Notes under the pieces: model-generated
Told to the model about the DNA's origin: nothing
The model's input: the letters and a program-made list of their open reading frames with translations, nothing else
The model's database searches: none
In this document: piece after piece, positions 49,001 through 58,145 of the stretch
How the letters are laid out: every line of letters begins with the position of its first letter
How positions within the stretch are numbered: the stretch's first letter is position 1
Source: Campylobacter corcagiensis
Lineage (GTDB): Bacteria > Campylobacterota > Campylobacteria > Campylobacterales > Campylobacteraceae
Assembly: GCF_013201645.1 (NCBI RefSeq)
Contig: NZ_CP053842.1
Location: 1,364,001 to 1,428,000, forward strand
DNA length: 64,000 nt
Reading direction: 5' to 3'
Translations under genes and position numbers: made by a program

Positions 49001-49642
49001 TTACGAATTAAATGTTTTTATAAATTCTACCGCATCAAGCGAGTTATCAAAAATATATTTTGTGTTTGCTTTCAAAGACTCTATTGCACCATAACCACAA
49101 GATAAGCCAATTGCGATAATACCAGCATTTTTAGCAGAGATAAGATCCATTTTCGTATCTCCTATCATAAAAGCATTTTCAGTAGATTTTCCTAAATTTT
49201 TTAAAGCTTTTCGCACTGGTTCTGGGCTTGGTTTTGGATTTATAACATCGTCTCTACCAACAACAGTACCAAAATAGCTTAATACTTCATGTTTATCAAG
49301 TATAAGTTTTGAATACTTGCTAGTTTTAGTAGTAACTACGCCTAAATCAGCAAATTTGTTAGCTTGTATAATAGCATTTTTAGCATTTGGCAAGAGAGTA
49401 GTTGTATCTAGATAAATTTCGCCATATCTTTTTTTATAAACATTTATGAGCTCATCGATATCTTTAGTAACACCTAAATTTTTAAAAATCAAATCAAGTG
49501 GATGACCAATTTGCTTTTTTACTAACTCATCTCCTGGATATTTAAGAGAGAATTTTAAAAAAGCCTCTCTAAAGCCTTCTATAATAGCGAAAGTTGAATC
49601 TATTAAAGTTCCATCCAAATCAAATAGTATGGTTTTTGTCAT
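49001..49642 (-). CDS. HAD-family phosphatase (phosphoglycolate phosphatase-like)
   Basis: A 213-residue haloacid-dehalogenase hydrolase. Motif I is FDLDGTLIDST with the nucleophile Asp 8, motif II is VVTTKTSKYSK, and motif IV is GDTKMDLISAKNAG. The helical cap (about 17-85) fits the Gph/PpaX subgroup. Phosphoglycolate is a likely substrate by family, but many related enzymes act on other small phosphates. It follows cadF behind a strong terminator. Confidence 0.9.
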   Translation of the reverse strand: MTKTILFDLDGTLIDSTFAIIEGFREAFLKFSLKYPGDELVKKQIGHPLDLIFKNLGVTKDIDELINVYKKRYGEIYLDTTTLLPNAKNAIIQANKFADLGVVTTKTSKYSKLILDKHEVLSYFGTVVGRDDVINPKPSPEPVRKALKNLGKSTENAFMIGDTKMDLISAKNAGIIAIGLSCGYGAIESLKANTKYIFDNSLDAVEFIKTFNS

Positions 49643-49650
49643 ATAAAATA

Positions 49651-49673
49651 AAAGGGCGGATTAAGCTCCGCCC
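49651..49673 (-). terminator. Rho-independent terminator after the CadF-like gene
   Basis: GGGCGGA pairs with TCCGCCC around a six-base loop and is followed on the minus strand by TTTTATTTTATAT. A strong, classical terminator. Confidence 0.9.
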
Positions 49674-49684
49674 ATAAGAATAAA

Positions 49685-50707
49685 TTATTTTCTAAATTTA
49701 GCGTCAACTCTTCTGTTTTGAGCGCGTCCTTCTTTTGTGCTATTTGTAGCAACTGGTTGAGTCTCACCATAACCTTGTGTTGTGATTTTATTAGCATCAA
49801 CACCTAGTTCAACTAGAACATCTTTAACAGCTGCTGCTCTTCTTTCTGATAGTCCTTGGTTATATGTTGCATCACCTGTACTATCAGTATGACCCTCTAG
49901 TCTTATAGCATAGTTTGGTTTATCAGCTACAAAATCAGAAATCTCTCTAACTATGTGTTTTGACTCTGGCTTAATTTTAGTGCTATCAAAACCAAATTTT
50001 AGCGAGTTAACATCAAGTCTGATGATTTTTTCACAACCGTTTTCATCTACAACTGTACCTGCTGGAGTTCCTGGACATCTATCTAGATTATCTGGAACAC
50101 CATCTCCATCTTCATCACCTATTGGAACAGCAACTACTGGAACAACTGCTGGAGTTCTGCTTCCAAAATCAACACCAAATCCTAATGAATAGAATAGGTT
50201 ATGAGTTGTTTCATCTTCAAATGCGATAACATCTTTTGCCTCTAGTCTTAAATGAAAATTATCTGTAACATAGTATTTAGCACCTAAGCCAACTTGAGCA
50301 AAACCTGAATCATAATCATCAACTTTTGTACCATCAGCATAACTGCCATTACCTTTTCCATCTAAATAACCACCACCGATTAAACCATAGAATTTAAAGT
50401 CATCATTAACATCAAAGTTTTTGATTAAGCTTAAGTGATAAAGATTCATATCCATATCGCCCTTACCTTTGCCTTTAACATCAGCACCATTTACTCTATC
50501 ATAACCAAATTCTAGGTGATCAAAAAATGAACCCTCTTCAAAGTTTTTAGCTATTCTAGCACCAAAAAACATCTCGTCCTTTAGATCAAAATCGCTATCA
50601 AATGATGTTCCACCGATAACTGGAGTAAATTGCCAATGATAGTTGTCTTCATTAGCTACTAAAGCTGTCGCTGCACATAAACTTAGTGCAAGTAAAATCT
50701 TTTTCAT
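49685..50707 (-). CDS. cadF: CadF-like OmpA-family outer-membrane protein
   Basis: A 340-residue OmpA protein: signal peptide ending near AATALVANE, an eight-strand barrel (about 20-180), a thrombospondin type-3 calcium-binding linker (DEDGDGVPDNLDRCPGTPAG) and an OmpA domain (about 230-340; LEGHTDSTGDATYN, LSERRAAAVKD, AQNRRVDAKF). The position next to rpsI-rplM and pyruvate oxidoreductase matches cadF of C. jejuni, a fibronectin-binding adhesin. The FRLS tetrapeptide that I recall as the fibronectin site of C. jejuni CadF aligns here with YYVT, so adhesin function should not be assumed. Confidence 0.88.
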   Translation of the reverse strand: MKKILLALSLCAATALVANEDNYHWQFTPVIGGTSFDSDFDLKDEMFFGARIAKNFEEGSFFDHLEFGYDRVNGADVKGKGKGDMDMNLYHLSLIKNFDVNDDFKFYGLIGGGYLDGKGNGSYADGTKVDDYDSGFAQVGLGAKYYVTDNFHLRLEAKDVIAFEDETTHNLFYSLGFGVDFGSRTPAVVPVVAVPIGDEDGDGVPDNLDRCPGTPAGTVVDENGCEKIIRLDVNSLKFGFDSTKIKPESKHIVREISDFVADKPNYAIRLEGHTDSTGDATYNQGLSERRAAAVKDVLVELGVDANKITTQGYGETQPVATNSTKEGRAQNRRVDAKFRK

Positions 50708-50739
50708 TTTTCTTCTCTTCCTTTCAAAAAAATTACCGC

Positions 50740-50745
50740 ATTATA
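50740..50745 (-). promoter_or_regulatory. -10 box for the CadF-like gene
   Basis: TATAAT on the minus strand in the context ATGATATAATGCGG, about 33 bases before the ATG; AAAGGAAGAG is the ribosome site. Confidence 0.6.
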
Positions 50746-50789
50746 TCATAAAGAATTTTAAATAAAGATAAACCCTTATAAAACTAAAA

Positions 50790-51179
50790 CTATCTTTTTG
50801 AGAATTGTGGGCTTCTTCTAGCCTTTCTTCTACCAAATTTCTTTCTTTCAACTACTCTACTATCTCTTGTTAGTAAACCTTTTGGTTTAAGAGCTGCTTT
50901 AAAATCAGCATCCATTGCTGATAAAGCTTTTGAAATTCCATGTCTTACTGCTTCAGCTTGAGCATTAAAACCACCACCTAAAGTGATAGCTTTAATATCC
51001 ATAGAAGTTTCTTGTTTTGTAACAAGAAGCGGCTCAATAACTTTTAATTTAGCAGCTTCGTGTCCACCTAACCATGAGTTTAAATCAAGTCCATTTACTG
51101 TAATCTTGCCACTTCCTGGTTTTACCCATACTTTAGCTATTGCTGTTTTTCTTTTTCCTGTTGCGTAAACTGTCGCCAT
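50790..51179 (-). CDS. rpsI: 30S ribosomal protein S9
   Basis: A 129-residue S9. The family signature [19 protein letters not shown] and the basic tail ending in SPQFSKR, which reaches the P-site tRNA, are intact. It lies 2 bases after rplM, the universal pairing. Confidence 0.98.
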   Translation of the reverse strand: MATVYATGKRKTAIAKVWVKPGSGKITVNGLDLNSWLGGHEAAKLKVIEPLLVTKQETSMDIKAITLGGGFNAQAEAVRHGISKALSAMDADFKAALKPKGLLTRDSRVVERKKFGRRKARRSPQFSKR

Positions 51180-51181
51180 AT

Positions 51182-51604
51182 TTATTTTCCTTTATTTACT
51201 TGAGCTGTATGTGGATGTTCGCTACCTTCATACACTTTAAGTTTTTTAATCATCTCTCTACCAAGTTTAGTTTTTGGCAGCATTCCTCTAACTGCAAGCT
51301 TATATAGTTTTACTGGATTATTTTTTAGAAGATCTTCAAATTTCTCACTCTTTACGCTTCCAAAATAACCTGAATGTCTGTGATATAGCTTATCACTTCC
51401 TTTATTAAGTCCTGTATATCTTGCTTTTGATGCATTAATGATGATAACATAATCACCACAATCAACATTTGGCGTATAAGTTGGTTTATGTTTACCTCTT
51501 AGAAGAGTTGCAACTTCGGTTATCATTCTACCAAAAACCTTATCAGTTGCATCTATTACAACCCAGTCTCTCTCGACTTCGTTTGCTCTAATGCTCTTTG
51601 TCAT
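51182..51604 (-). CDS. rplM: 50S ribosomal protein L13
   Basis: A 140-residue L13 with [20 protein letters not shown] and [18 protein letters not shown] as family marks. It is an early 50S assembly protein. It forms an operon with rpsI and lies 76 bases downstream of addA. Confidence 0.98.
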   Translation of the reverse strand: MTKSIRANEVERDWVVIDATDKVFGRMITEVATLLRGKHKPTYTPNVDCGDYVIIINASKARYTGLNKGSDKLYHRHSGYFGSVKSEKFEDLLKNNPVKLYKLAVRGMLPKTKLGREMIKKLKVYEGSEHPHTAQVNKGK

Positions 51605-51680
51605 TTTTCTACCTTTATAAAATTTGTGAAAGGTGATTGTATAAAAAATAAGCTTAATATATACTTAAATTAAGCTAAAT

Positions 51681-54410
51681 TTAAACTTCTTTTATAAGAA
51701 TTTTATCTTCTAAAATATAAACTATCACACACCTTATCTCTTTTGGCGCAAAAACATCGCTTATAGCATACTTATATCCTAAGACTTGCTTTTTATGACT
51801 ATCTTTAAAACTCTCTCCAGTTTTATAGTCAACTATAAAAACTTCATCACTTTTAACAGCCAAAAGGTCTATATAATTCAAACCGCCATCTACTTTAATA
51901 GGGAGTTCTTTATAAATTTCAGCACCATTTAATAAATTTATAAATTTAGGATCATTTAATAACATGCCAACTCTATGCTTAATGCTTTCAAATTTATCAT
52001 CACCTAAAAATTTAGCATATCTGTTTTTACTTTTTAATATAGCCAAATTTAGCTCTTCTTCGCCAAAACCACATAAACTCTCAAGAGTGTAGTGTAACGC
52101 TACACCATAACTTATAAACTCACTATTTTCACTTTTATCTTTGGTTTTTTGGCTCTCTTGAGCTTCAACCTTAATCAAAGAAATAGGATTTGGTGCTTTT
52201 TGCAATATAGGCTCTTTTTGTTCAACTTCAAATTTACCTTGTTTAGAATTTTCTATATAAAAAAATGGCTCTTTTTGGGATACTTCAGAAAAAAAAGTTG
52301 GATTTCTTGGTTTTTGTATTTCGTTTTTTATAATTTTTAGGCTATGAACAGCCCTTGTTAAAGCCACATAAATTTTATTTAAATTCTCATCATCATCAAG
52401 TATATTTCTTGTTTTTAAAAGCTCACTATAAAAATCATCAACATTTTCTCTACCGCTAATTTTATAAGCAAATCTCCATCTAAAATCTTTAGCATCAAAT
52501 TCTTGTATAATCTTATCGCTATCATTGCTATCGCCACTTATTCTATCACAAACTATCAAGTGATCAAACTCAAGCCCTTTTGACTTATGTATCGTTAAAA
52601 GCACCACGCCACTTTGCTCATCATCTCCACTTTTTGTATCATCATTTCCAAAAGCTAGATGGATGATGCTCTCATAATTTTTAGAGATTTCTATAAATTG
52701 TGAGATTTTATCTAGGCTCACATCTAATGATTTAGCAACTTCAATAACAGTTTGTTCTACACTCTTTTTTAGATCGAGATTTAGCTGTTTTGGCTCTTTG
52801 GCTATAAGTGAGTAAACATTTTTAGCATAAATTTCCTCTTTTGTTATCTGAAATTTTATGCACTCCAAAACTGATCTTACAAAAGGAGTGTTAAACAAAA
52901 GCTCTCCACCAACTCCACTTGATTTAACTCCTAAATCATCAAGCTCTTTTTTAAGTAGATCGATGTCAGAATTTTTCCAACAAAGTATAGCAATATCATC
53001 TGGATAAACGCCCAAATCAATCATCTCTTTGGCTTTCAAAGCTGCTTTTTGTGCTACATTTTCATCTGCGCTTACTACTTCTACAAAGCCCTTGTCTTGA
53101 TGATTTTCTGAAACTTTTTGATCTTTATAATGAAAATTATCTACTCCATTAAATAGCGAATTTATAAAATTTACTATAATACCATCGCTTCTATAATTTG
53201 TATCAAGGCTATCTGAGACTATCTGTGGAAAATCATCATCCTTAAGCTTATTAAAAAGCTCTTTAACCCCGCCACGAAAACGATAAATGCTTTGTTTGGT
53301 ATCGCCCACATAAAAAAAGCTTCCAAGACCGTTTTGACCATAGCCTGCAACTATTTCATCGATGAGTGGTTTTAGAATTTTATACTGTAAAACGCTAGTA
53401 TCTTGAAATTCATCTATTAAAAGATGAGTTATTTTCGCATCTAACCTAAAGTACAAAAGCTCCTTAAATTCATCTTTTGAGAGAAGTTCGTATGCAAATT
53501 TTGTAATGTCAAAAAAAGTTAGCTTATTTTCTCTTAGCACTACTTTTTTTCTAGCTTTTTCATAAATTTCAAGCAAAGAGCCTAAATTTGAGAATTTATA
53601 CTCTTCTAAAGCTATAAAATACTTTTCTAAGCTATCTTTTAACTCCTGAAACATATCATCAAGTTCTGAAGTGTAAATTTTAGAGTATGTTCTGTAATTC
53701 AAACTCTCTTTATTGATATAGCCTTTCTTTAAAATTTCAAAAGGCGAGTTTGCGTTAAAAGAGTTTATAGCAGTTGATGAAGCGTTGTTTTTAATAGCAT
53801 AATCTCTAAGAGCTTTTTGCTTTTGCATAACTAAATCGCTACCTGGAAAAATAGCATCTTTTTTAAATTTAAAATCATCTGATTTTTCATAAAGGCTCTC
53901 TATTAACTCTAAGCTTTTTTCTAAATTTTTATTTTCATCATTTAGCACAAAACTTACGAGGTTTCTTGTCTCATCTTTGCTTAAAGAGTTTAAAAACTCA
54001 TCCCTAACTAAGCCTTTAAACTCGTTTTCATCCATCATCTCAAAATCAGGACTTATGCCCAAATTTAGCGAAAAGCTTTTAATAATGGTAGAAAAAAACG
54101 AATCGATGGTTGAAATTTTAAGATTAGAGTTTAAAAATTCTTCTTTTAACTCATCTCTTTTATCTAGAATTTGAGCTTTGTTAAGTCCTGTTTGAAGTGA
54201 AATCTTTTCTAACTCAGCCTCTTTGTTTTCTAAATTTAAAAAAAGATCAATTATTTTATTTTTCATCTCAGCAGCAGCTTTGTTTGTAAAAGTTAGTGCC
54301 ATTATGGAGTTTAAATTTGCTCCATTTAGAATAAGAGAAACCACTCTAACACTTAAGTTAAAGGTCTTGCCACTGCCAGCACTTGCTTCAAGAGCTAAAA
54401 AATCAACCAT
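51681..54410 (-). CDS. addA: AddA-like helicase-nuclease subunit (RecB-like)
   Basis: A 909-residue UvrD/Rep-type helicase with a C-terminal nuclease. Walker A is ASAGSGKTFNLS (residues about 8-19), motif II THLLIDEFQDTSVLQ, motif III FFYVGDTKQSIYRFRGG, and motif V/VI LLTIHKSKGLEFDHLIV and YVALTRAV. The PD-(D/E)XK site is NYIDLLAVKSDEVFIVDYKTG near residue 855. With AddB it resects double-strand breaks for RecA. It is shorter than Bacillus AddA (about 1230 residues), as usual for epsilonproteobacteria. It overlaps addB by 8 bases. Confidence 0.93.
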   Translation of the reverse strand: MVDFLALEASAGSGKTFNLSVRVVSLILNGANLNSIMALTFTNKAAAEMKNKIIDLFLNLENKEAELEKISLQTGLNKAQILDKRDELKEEFLNSNLKISTIDSFFSTIIKSFSLNLGISPDFEMMDENEFKGLVRDEFLNSLSKDETRNLVSFVLNDENKNLEKSLELIESLYEKSDDFKFKKDAIFPGSDLVMQKQKALRDYAIKNNASSTAINSFNANSPFEILKKGYINKESLNYRTYSKIYTSELDDMFQELKDSLEKYFIALEEYKFSNLGSLLEIYEKARKKVVLRENKLTFFDITKFAYELLSKDEFKELLYFRLDAKITHLLIDEFQDTSVLQYKILKPLIDEIVAGYGQNGLGSFFYVGDTKQSIYRFRGGVKELFNKLKDDDFPQIVSDSLDTNYRSDGIIVNFINSLFNGVDNFHYKDQKVSENHQDKGFVEVVSADENVAQKAALKAKEMIDLGVYPDDIAILCWKNSDIDLLKKELDDLGVKSSGVGGELLFNTPFVRSVLECIKFQITKEEIYAKNVYSLIAKEPKQLNLDLKKSVEQTVIEVAKSLDVSLDKISQFIEISKNYESIIHLAFGNDDTKSGDDEQSGVVLLTIHKSKGLEFDHLIVCDRISGDSNDSDKIIQEFDAKDFRWRFAYKISGRENVDDFYSELLKTRNILDDDENLNKIYVALTRAVHSLKIIKNEIQKPRNPTFFSEVSQKEPFFYIENSKQGKFEVEQKEPILQKAPNPISLIKVEAQESQKTKDKSENSEFISYGVALHYTLESLCGFGEEELNLAILKSKNRYAKFLGDDKFESIKHRVGMLLNDPKFINLLNGAEIYKELPIKVDGGLNYIDLLAVKSDEVFIVDYKTGESFKDSHKKQVLGYKYAISDVFAPKEIRCVIVYILEDKILIKEV

Positions 54411-56721
54411 TTACGCTCCTTTTACAAATCAAAGTATATGGACAGTTTCTACAAAAGTTATGATTTTCTTCAAATTTCATCACTTTACGAGATATCTCTT
54501 TTAGTTGAGATATTTTTTCTTTTAAGGTTTCTAAGTTGTAGTCTTTGTGTGGTGGTTCGCTACTCATCTGAGTAAAACTAAAGTAGGAATTTATACTTTC
54601 TTCTATGCCTAGTAAAGCTTGATAAAATGCAAGCTGAAAGCTCTTAGTTGCGCTATCTAGCTTGCCAAGTTTATAATCAGTTAAGTAGATATCATCAGCA
54701 GTTTTTTCAACTCTATCAATCTTACCTTTTATAAGAATTCCTTCAAATTCTTTGTTTGTAATATCAACTTCATGCTCTATAATCCCGCCCATATCAATGT
54801 TAAAGTTTTTAAAGTTTTCTTTTACAATCTCGCCATAAATGCCTAGAAATTTACTGTCAACTAAAGCACAAAATTTTTGATAATCAAATTTATTATTCTC
54901 ATAGCTGTTTGCTACGATCTCATGAAGACTTGTGCCACGAGTAAGATTTGTGTTTTCCTTATCAACATTTTTTGCCTCTTTAGTACAAAAAATTCTCTTA
55001 TAAGCATACATTTTAGGGCATTTTATATAGTCATTTAACCTTGAAAATGAGAGTGGTTCTTTAAAGAAATCGTGAGCTATTTTTATATCTGTAGGTTCTA
55101 AATTAAGTATAGTTTTACTAGTTTCTAAAAGCTTCATATAGTCACTATCGCTAAATTCATTGTCATCAACAACTTCAAATTCTTTTAAAAATCTTGATGG
55201 AATTTCACTATTTGAGTTTTTATAGCAAATAGCTGTAAATTCAGAAGCTTCTATTAAACTTTTATAGTAAAAGCGTTGTAAATTTTCTCTTTGAGTATAG
55301 CTAATAAGACCAGCTCTTTTTCTAACTTCTGAGTTTAAAAACATCTCATTTACAACCCTTGATGGAACTAGATTATCATTAAATTCAGGAATAATAACAG
55401 CTCTAAATTTCATACCTCTACTTTCTAAAAGTCCCATAACGCTTACTTTTCCACCGCCAACATGATCAATTTGTTTAGACCTTATAAGCATAGAAAAAAT
55501 CTCACAAATTTCACTAAATTTTAAAGTAAAACTACGCAAAAATATCTCGATCTCAAAAAGAACTTCATTTATTATAAGATCTAAATTACTCTCCCCACTT
55601 ATTGTAAGAATAGAATTTATTAAGGACTTAAACTGGTTAAAATCACAAATTTCATCATAGTTTTTTTTGAAATTCTCATAAATCTGAGAGCTTAAATTTG
55701 CTTTATTTAAAAAAAGCTCTATTTTTGTATAAACATCTTTTTGTAGATAATTATGAGCCAAATCTAGCTCTTTTTGACCTTTTAAACACTCTAAAATTTC
55801 ACTAAAAATTTTATAAAATAGCGTGTTTTTAAATTTAAATCCCATCGCAAAATTTAGCATATTGTTAAAATCATATAGTTTTAAAATCTCACTAAAACTT
55901 TCATCAGGCAAAATCACAACAATATCTTCAGGCAAAATCCCAGCCCTTATAAAGCTTGAAATTTTAGTATACACATATAGTGCTTGTAATGTTTGGCTCT
56001 TAAAACCTCTTAATTTTATACTTTTTTTAGATGGAAGTGGTGAGATTTTATTAAGGGTGTTTGTGGATAAATTTAGCTCATAACTAAAGCCTGGTTCTAT
56101 TTCCAAAGAAGATAATTTTTCTAAATTTAAAACTAAATTTGAGTTTAAATTTGATGCTTTAAATTTAAGAATAACATTTGTAAGATTTCTAATCTTATCT
56201 AAAATTTCAATGTTAAAATTAGTTAAAATCCCATCTATTTTTATAGTAATTTTATCAAAACTTCTAATGTAACTCTCATCTATTTCATAATCAAAAGGCA
56301 AAGTTATATCATCATAAACGCCGTTTTTATCTAGAATTTCTTTATAATTATTAAAAAGCTCACCTAAAATTTCAAGATGTTCTTCATACTCAGCATATAT
56401 ATCAGAACTTTTTAGATCATTTATAGTTTTTTTAGAATCACTTAGCTCTTTAAAAAAAGAAAAAAGATACTCTTTGTTTTGCAAGAACTCAAAAAATTGT
56501 GATTTTATGTTTAGTTTTTTTTCTAAATTTTCAGTTTTTTTAACAGCTTCGTTTAGATATAAAACCCTTGAAATTTCAAAAACTTGTGTTTTTGTTTTGT
56601 TGTATAAAATTTCACTAAAAAAAGCCCCTATTGTGGTAATTTTAGGTAGCAAAATTCCATCATAGTTTTTAACAAATTCTCTTATATTTCTACTATTTGT
56701 AAAAACAATAAGTTCTCTCAT
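54403..56721 (-). CDS. addB: AddB-like nuclease subunit with Fe-S staple
   Basis: A 772-residue partner of AddA. It lacks a working Walker A, as in AddB. The C-terminal RecB-family nuclease carries GTSLHEIVANS and GKIDRVEKTADDIYLTDYKLG (metal-binding Asp, Asp and Lys). Cys residues in SRLNDYIKCPKMY and in HNFCRNCPYTLIC frame the nuclease, as in the 4Fe-4S staple of AddB/Cas4-type nucleases. Its start shares 4 bases with the FixH-like gene stop, so it is coupled to the cbb3 oxidase gene set. Confidence 0.9.
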   Translation of the reverse strand: MRELIVFTNSRNIREFVKNYDGILLPKITTIGAFFSEILYNKTKTQVFEISRVLYLNEAVKKTENLEKKLNIKSQFFEFLQNKEYLFSFFKELSDSKKTINDLKSSDIYAEYEEHLEILGELFNNYKEILDKNGVYDDITLPFDYEIDESYIRSFDKITIKIDGILTNFNIEILDKIRNLTNVILKFKASNLNSNLVLNLEKLSSLEIEPGFSYELNLSTNTLNKISPLPSKKSIKLRGFKSQTLQALYVYTKISSFIRAGILPEDIVVILPDESFSEILKLYDFNNMLNFAMGFKFKNTLFYKIFSEILECLKGQKELDLAHNYLQKDVYTKIELFLNKANLSSQIYENFKKNYDEICDFNQFKSLINSILTISGESNLDLIINEVLFEIEIFLRSFTLKFSEICEIFSMLIRSKQIDHVGGGKVSVMGLLESRGMKFRAVIIPEFNDNLVPSRVVNEMFLNSEVRKRAGLISYTQRENLQRFYYKSLIEASEFTAICYKNSNSEIPSRFLKEFEVVDDNEFSDSDYMKLLETSKTILNLEPTDIKIAHDFFKEPLSFSRLNDYIKCPKMYAYKRIFCTKEAKNVDKENTNLTRGTSLHEIVANSYENNKFDYQKFCALVDSKFLGIYGEIVKENFKNFNIDMGGIIEHEVDITNKEFEGILIKGKIDRVEKTADDIYLTDYKLGKLDSATKSFQLAFYQALLGIEESINSYFSFTQMSSEPPHKDYNLETLKEKISQLKEISRKVMKFEENHNFCRNCPYTLICKRSVNG

Positions 56722-57209
56722 GAGGCAATCAATTCAAATTTATAAAAGCCTGTATCTTTACCATCACTTAGTTTAATAAAAACCTGCCAACGGCCTGGTT
56801 TATTAACCTTGAAATTTTCACTTATTAAATAAATATCTTCAAATTTAAACTTTAAATTTTTATCAAATTCACTTGTATCAGGCCTAGTAAGCAAAATTTC
56901 TCCGCTTAAATTATCTAATGAGCTTCCTAAATTTGCCCTAGCTATGGCCTTAACTTGAGAATCTTTGCCTTGATAGATAACCTTATCAACCAAAGTTAAA
57001 CTATATTTCTCTTCAAACCTTTCCTGGCTAGCCTCTATCTCATTTATGTTTCTATCAACCTCATCAACACTTGAAAAGTAGTAATTATCCATATAAACTG
57101 GGTAATCTAACGAAAATACAATAGTCCACACACAAGCTGTAATAATACCTATAAAGCTAAGAATTATTACATAAAGCCCTAATGGTTTTCTTTTTTTACT
57201 CTTTTGCAT
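56718..57209 (-). CDS. FixH-like cbb3 oxidase accessory protein
   Basis: A 163-residue inner-membrane protein with one N-terminal helix (LYVIILSFIGIITACVWTIV) and a periplasmic beta domain ending GRWQVFIKLSDGKDTGFYKF, a FixH/CcoH hallmark. FixH-type proteins assist copper loading or assembly of cbb3 oxidase, and the ccoNOQP genes are upstream in the same operon. It overlaps the TPM-like gene by 14 bases and addB by 4. Confidence 0.82.
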   Translation of the reverse strand: MQKSKKRKPLGLYVIILSFIGIITACVWTIVFSLDYPVYMDNYYFSSVDEVDRNINEIEASQERFEEKYSLTLVDKVIYQGKDSQVKAIARANLGSSLDNLSGEILLTRPDTSEFDKNLKFKFEDIYLISENFKVNKPGRWQVFIKLSDGKDTGFYKFELIAS

Positions 57210-57792
57210 CTCTTTTCCTTTTGAGTCTATAGTACAACGAGTTAAGAATAACTAAAATTATAGAGCCATATACAAAAAATCTTATCAAATTTAAAACTAT
57301 CTTGTTTGTATTACCAACTGCGTTTTCTAGTTCTACACCTTTTGATAAGGCAATCTTTTCTGCCATATCAGCATAGCCATTCATCAAAGCTGGATTTATT
57401 GGGTCATTTCCTTTTTTTGCTGATACAAGAAGTGGTATAATGGTTCCTTTTCTTGGACTTGGACTTAGAACTTCTTCTTTATCAAATAAATTCTCACTCA
57501 TAAAAATTTCAACCTTTTGATCGCCTGATGATAGTATCACAAAAGCGTAAGGTGCTTCTAAATTTGATGAAATTTCTATTGCTTTATCTTTTAAACTCTT
57601 GCCATTTAAACTCTTAATAGCAACAACACCTAAAAAAACTCCAGTTTTCTCTTTTAGCTCATCGCCGATGATTTGCATATGAGACATAGTGTTTTGCGTT
57701 AAAATACTGTCATTTTCTATGATAACACTTTTAGCAAATAAAGACGATGCAAAAAAGGCACTCAAAAGAGTGCCAATAAAAAACTTTTTCAT
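57196..57792 (-). CDS. TPM-domain-like membrane protein
   Basis: A 198-residue exported protein. Signal peptide (MKKFFIGTLLSAFFASSLFA), a domain of about 110 residues resembling TPM/YgcG modules (LKEKTGVFLGVVAIKSLNG, YAFVILSSGDQKVEIFM), and a C-terminal membrane helix (LIRFFVYGSIILVILNSLYY) with a basic tail. The TPM domain is found in proteins assisting photosystem or respiratory complex assembly. Its place in a cbb3 operon suggests an assembly role, which is inference. Confidence 0.75.
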   Translation of the reverse strand: MKKFFIGTLLSAFFASSLFAKSVIIENDSILTQNTMSHMQIIGDELKEKTGVFLGVVAIKSLNGKSLKDKAIEISSNLEAPYAFVILSSGDQKVEIFMSENLFDKEEVLSPSPRKGTIIPLLVSAKKGNDPINPALMNGYADMAEKIALSKGVELENAVGNTNKIVLNLIRFFVYGSIILVILNSLYYRLKRKRDAKE

Positions 57793-57793
57793 A

Positions 57794-57913
57794 TTAGTTT
57801 AAAAACAGGTTATTACCAGTTAAAACACATACAGCGGTAATAACAGCTAATACTATAAGCCCTGCTAAAATAACCAAATCAAATGGACTTTTTGAACTAG
57901 CGTTTTTCGACAT
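57794..57913 (-). CDS. 39-residue membrane peptide in the cbb3 operon
   Basis: A short gene. The ATG at 57913-57911 is preceded by an exceptionally strong ribosome site (AAGGAGGTGATAA). The product has a short polar start (MSKNASSKSPFDL), one membrane helix (VILAGLIVLAVITAVCVLTG) and a short end (NNLFLN). It overlaps the DUF4006 stop by 17 bases and ends 2 bases before the next gene. Strand, ribosome site and tight packing argue for a real gene, perhaps a small subunit or assembly factor of cbb3 oxidase like CcoS, CcoQ or CcoM, although sequence alone does not name it. Confidence 0.75.
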   Translation of the reverse strand: MSKNASSKSPFDLVILAGLIVLAVITAVCVLTGNNLFLN

Positions 57914-58142
57914 TTATCACCTCCTTAACTTTATTCATATCAGTCTTCATAGGAACAGAAGATAAATTCTCTCCTAAAGTATATGGCTCATCTGCAACTT
58001 TTTGTTGAGCTTTAATTCCCCATATAGTAAGACCAACAAGAATAGAGATTAGTAAAACTGTAGCTATAAGCATACCAGTTACACCATGAATGCTAAAAAC
58101 ATTTCTATTTTGGTTTAGTTCTTCTGTTTTAATCTCTTCCAT
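57897..58142 (-). CDS. DUF4006 family membrane protein
   Basis: An 81-residue protein with a polar N-terminus, the stretch NVFSIHGVTGMLIATVLL leading into one membrane helix, and a polar tail of about 35 residues. This pattern matches the DUF4006 family found after ccoP in Campylobacter. It is 3 bases after ccoP. No function is established; by location it may be a cbb3 oxidase accessory component. Confidence 0.85.
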   Translation of the reverse strand: MEEIKTEELNQNRNVFSIHGVTGMLIATVLLISILVGLTIWGIKAQQKVADEPYTLGENLSSVPMKTDMNKVKEVINVEKR

Positions 58143-58145
58143 ACT

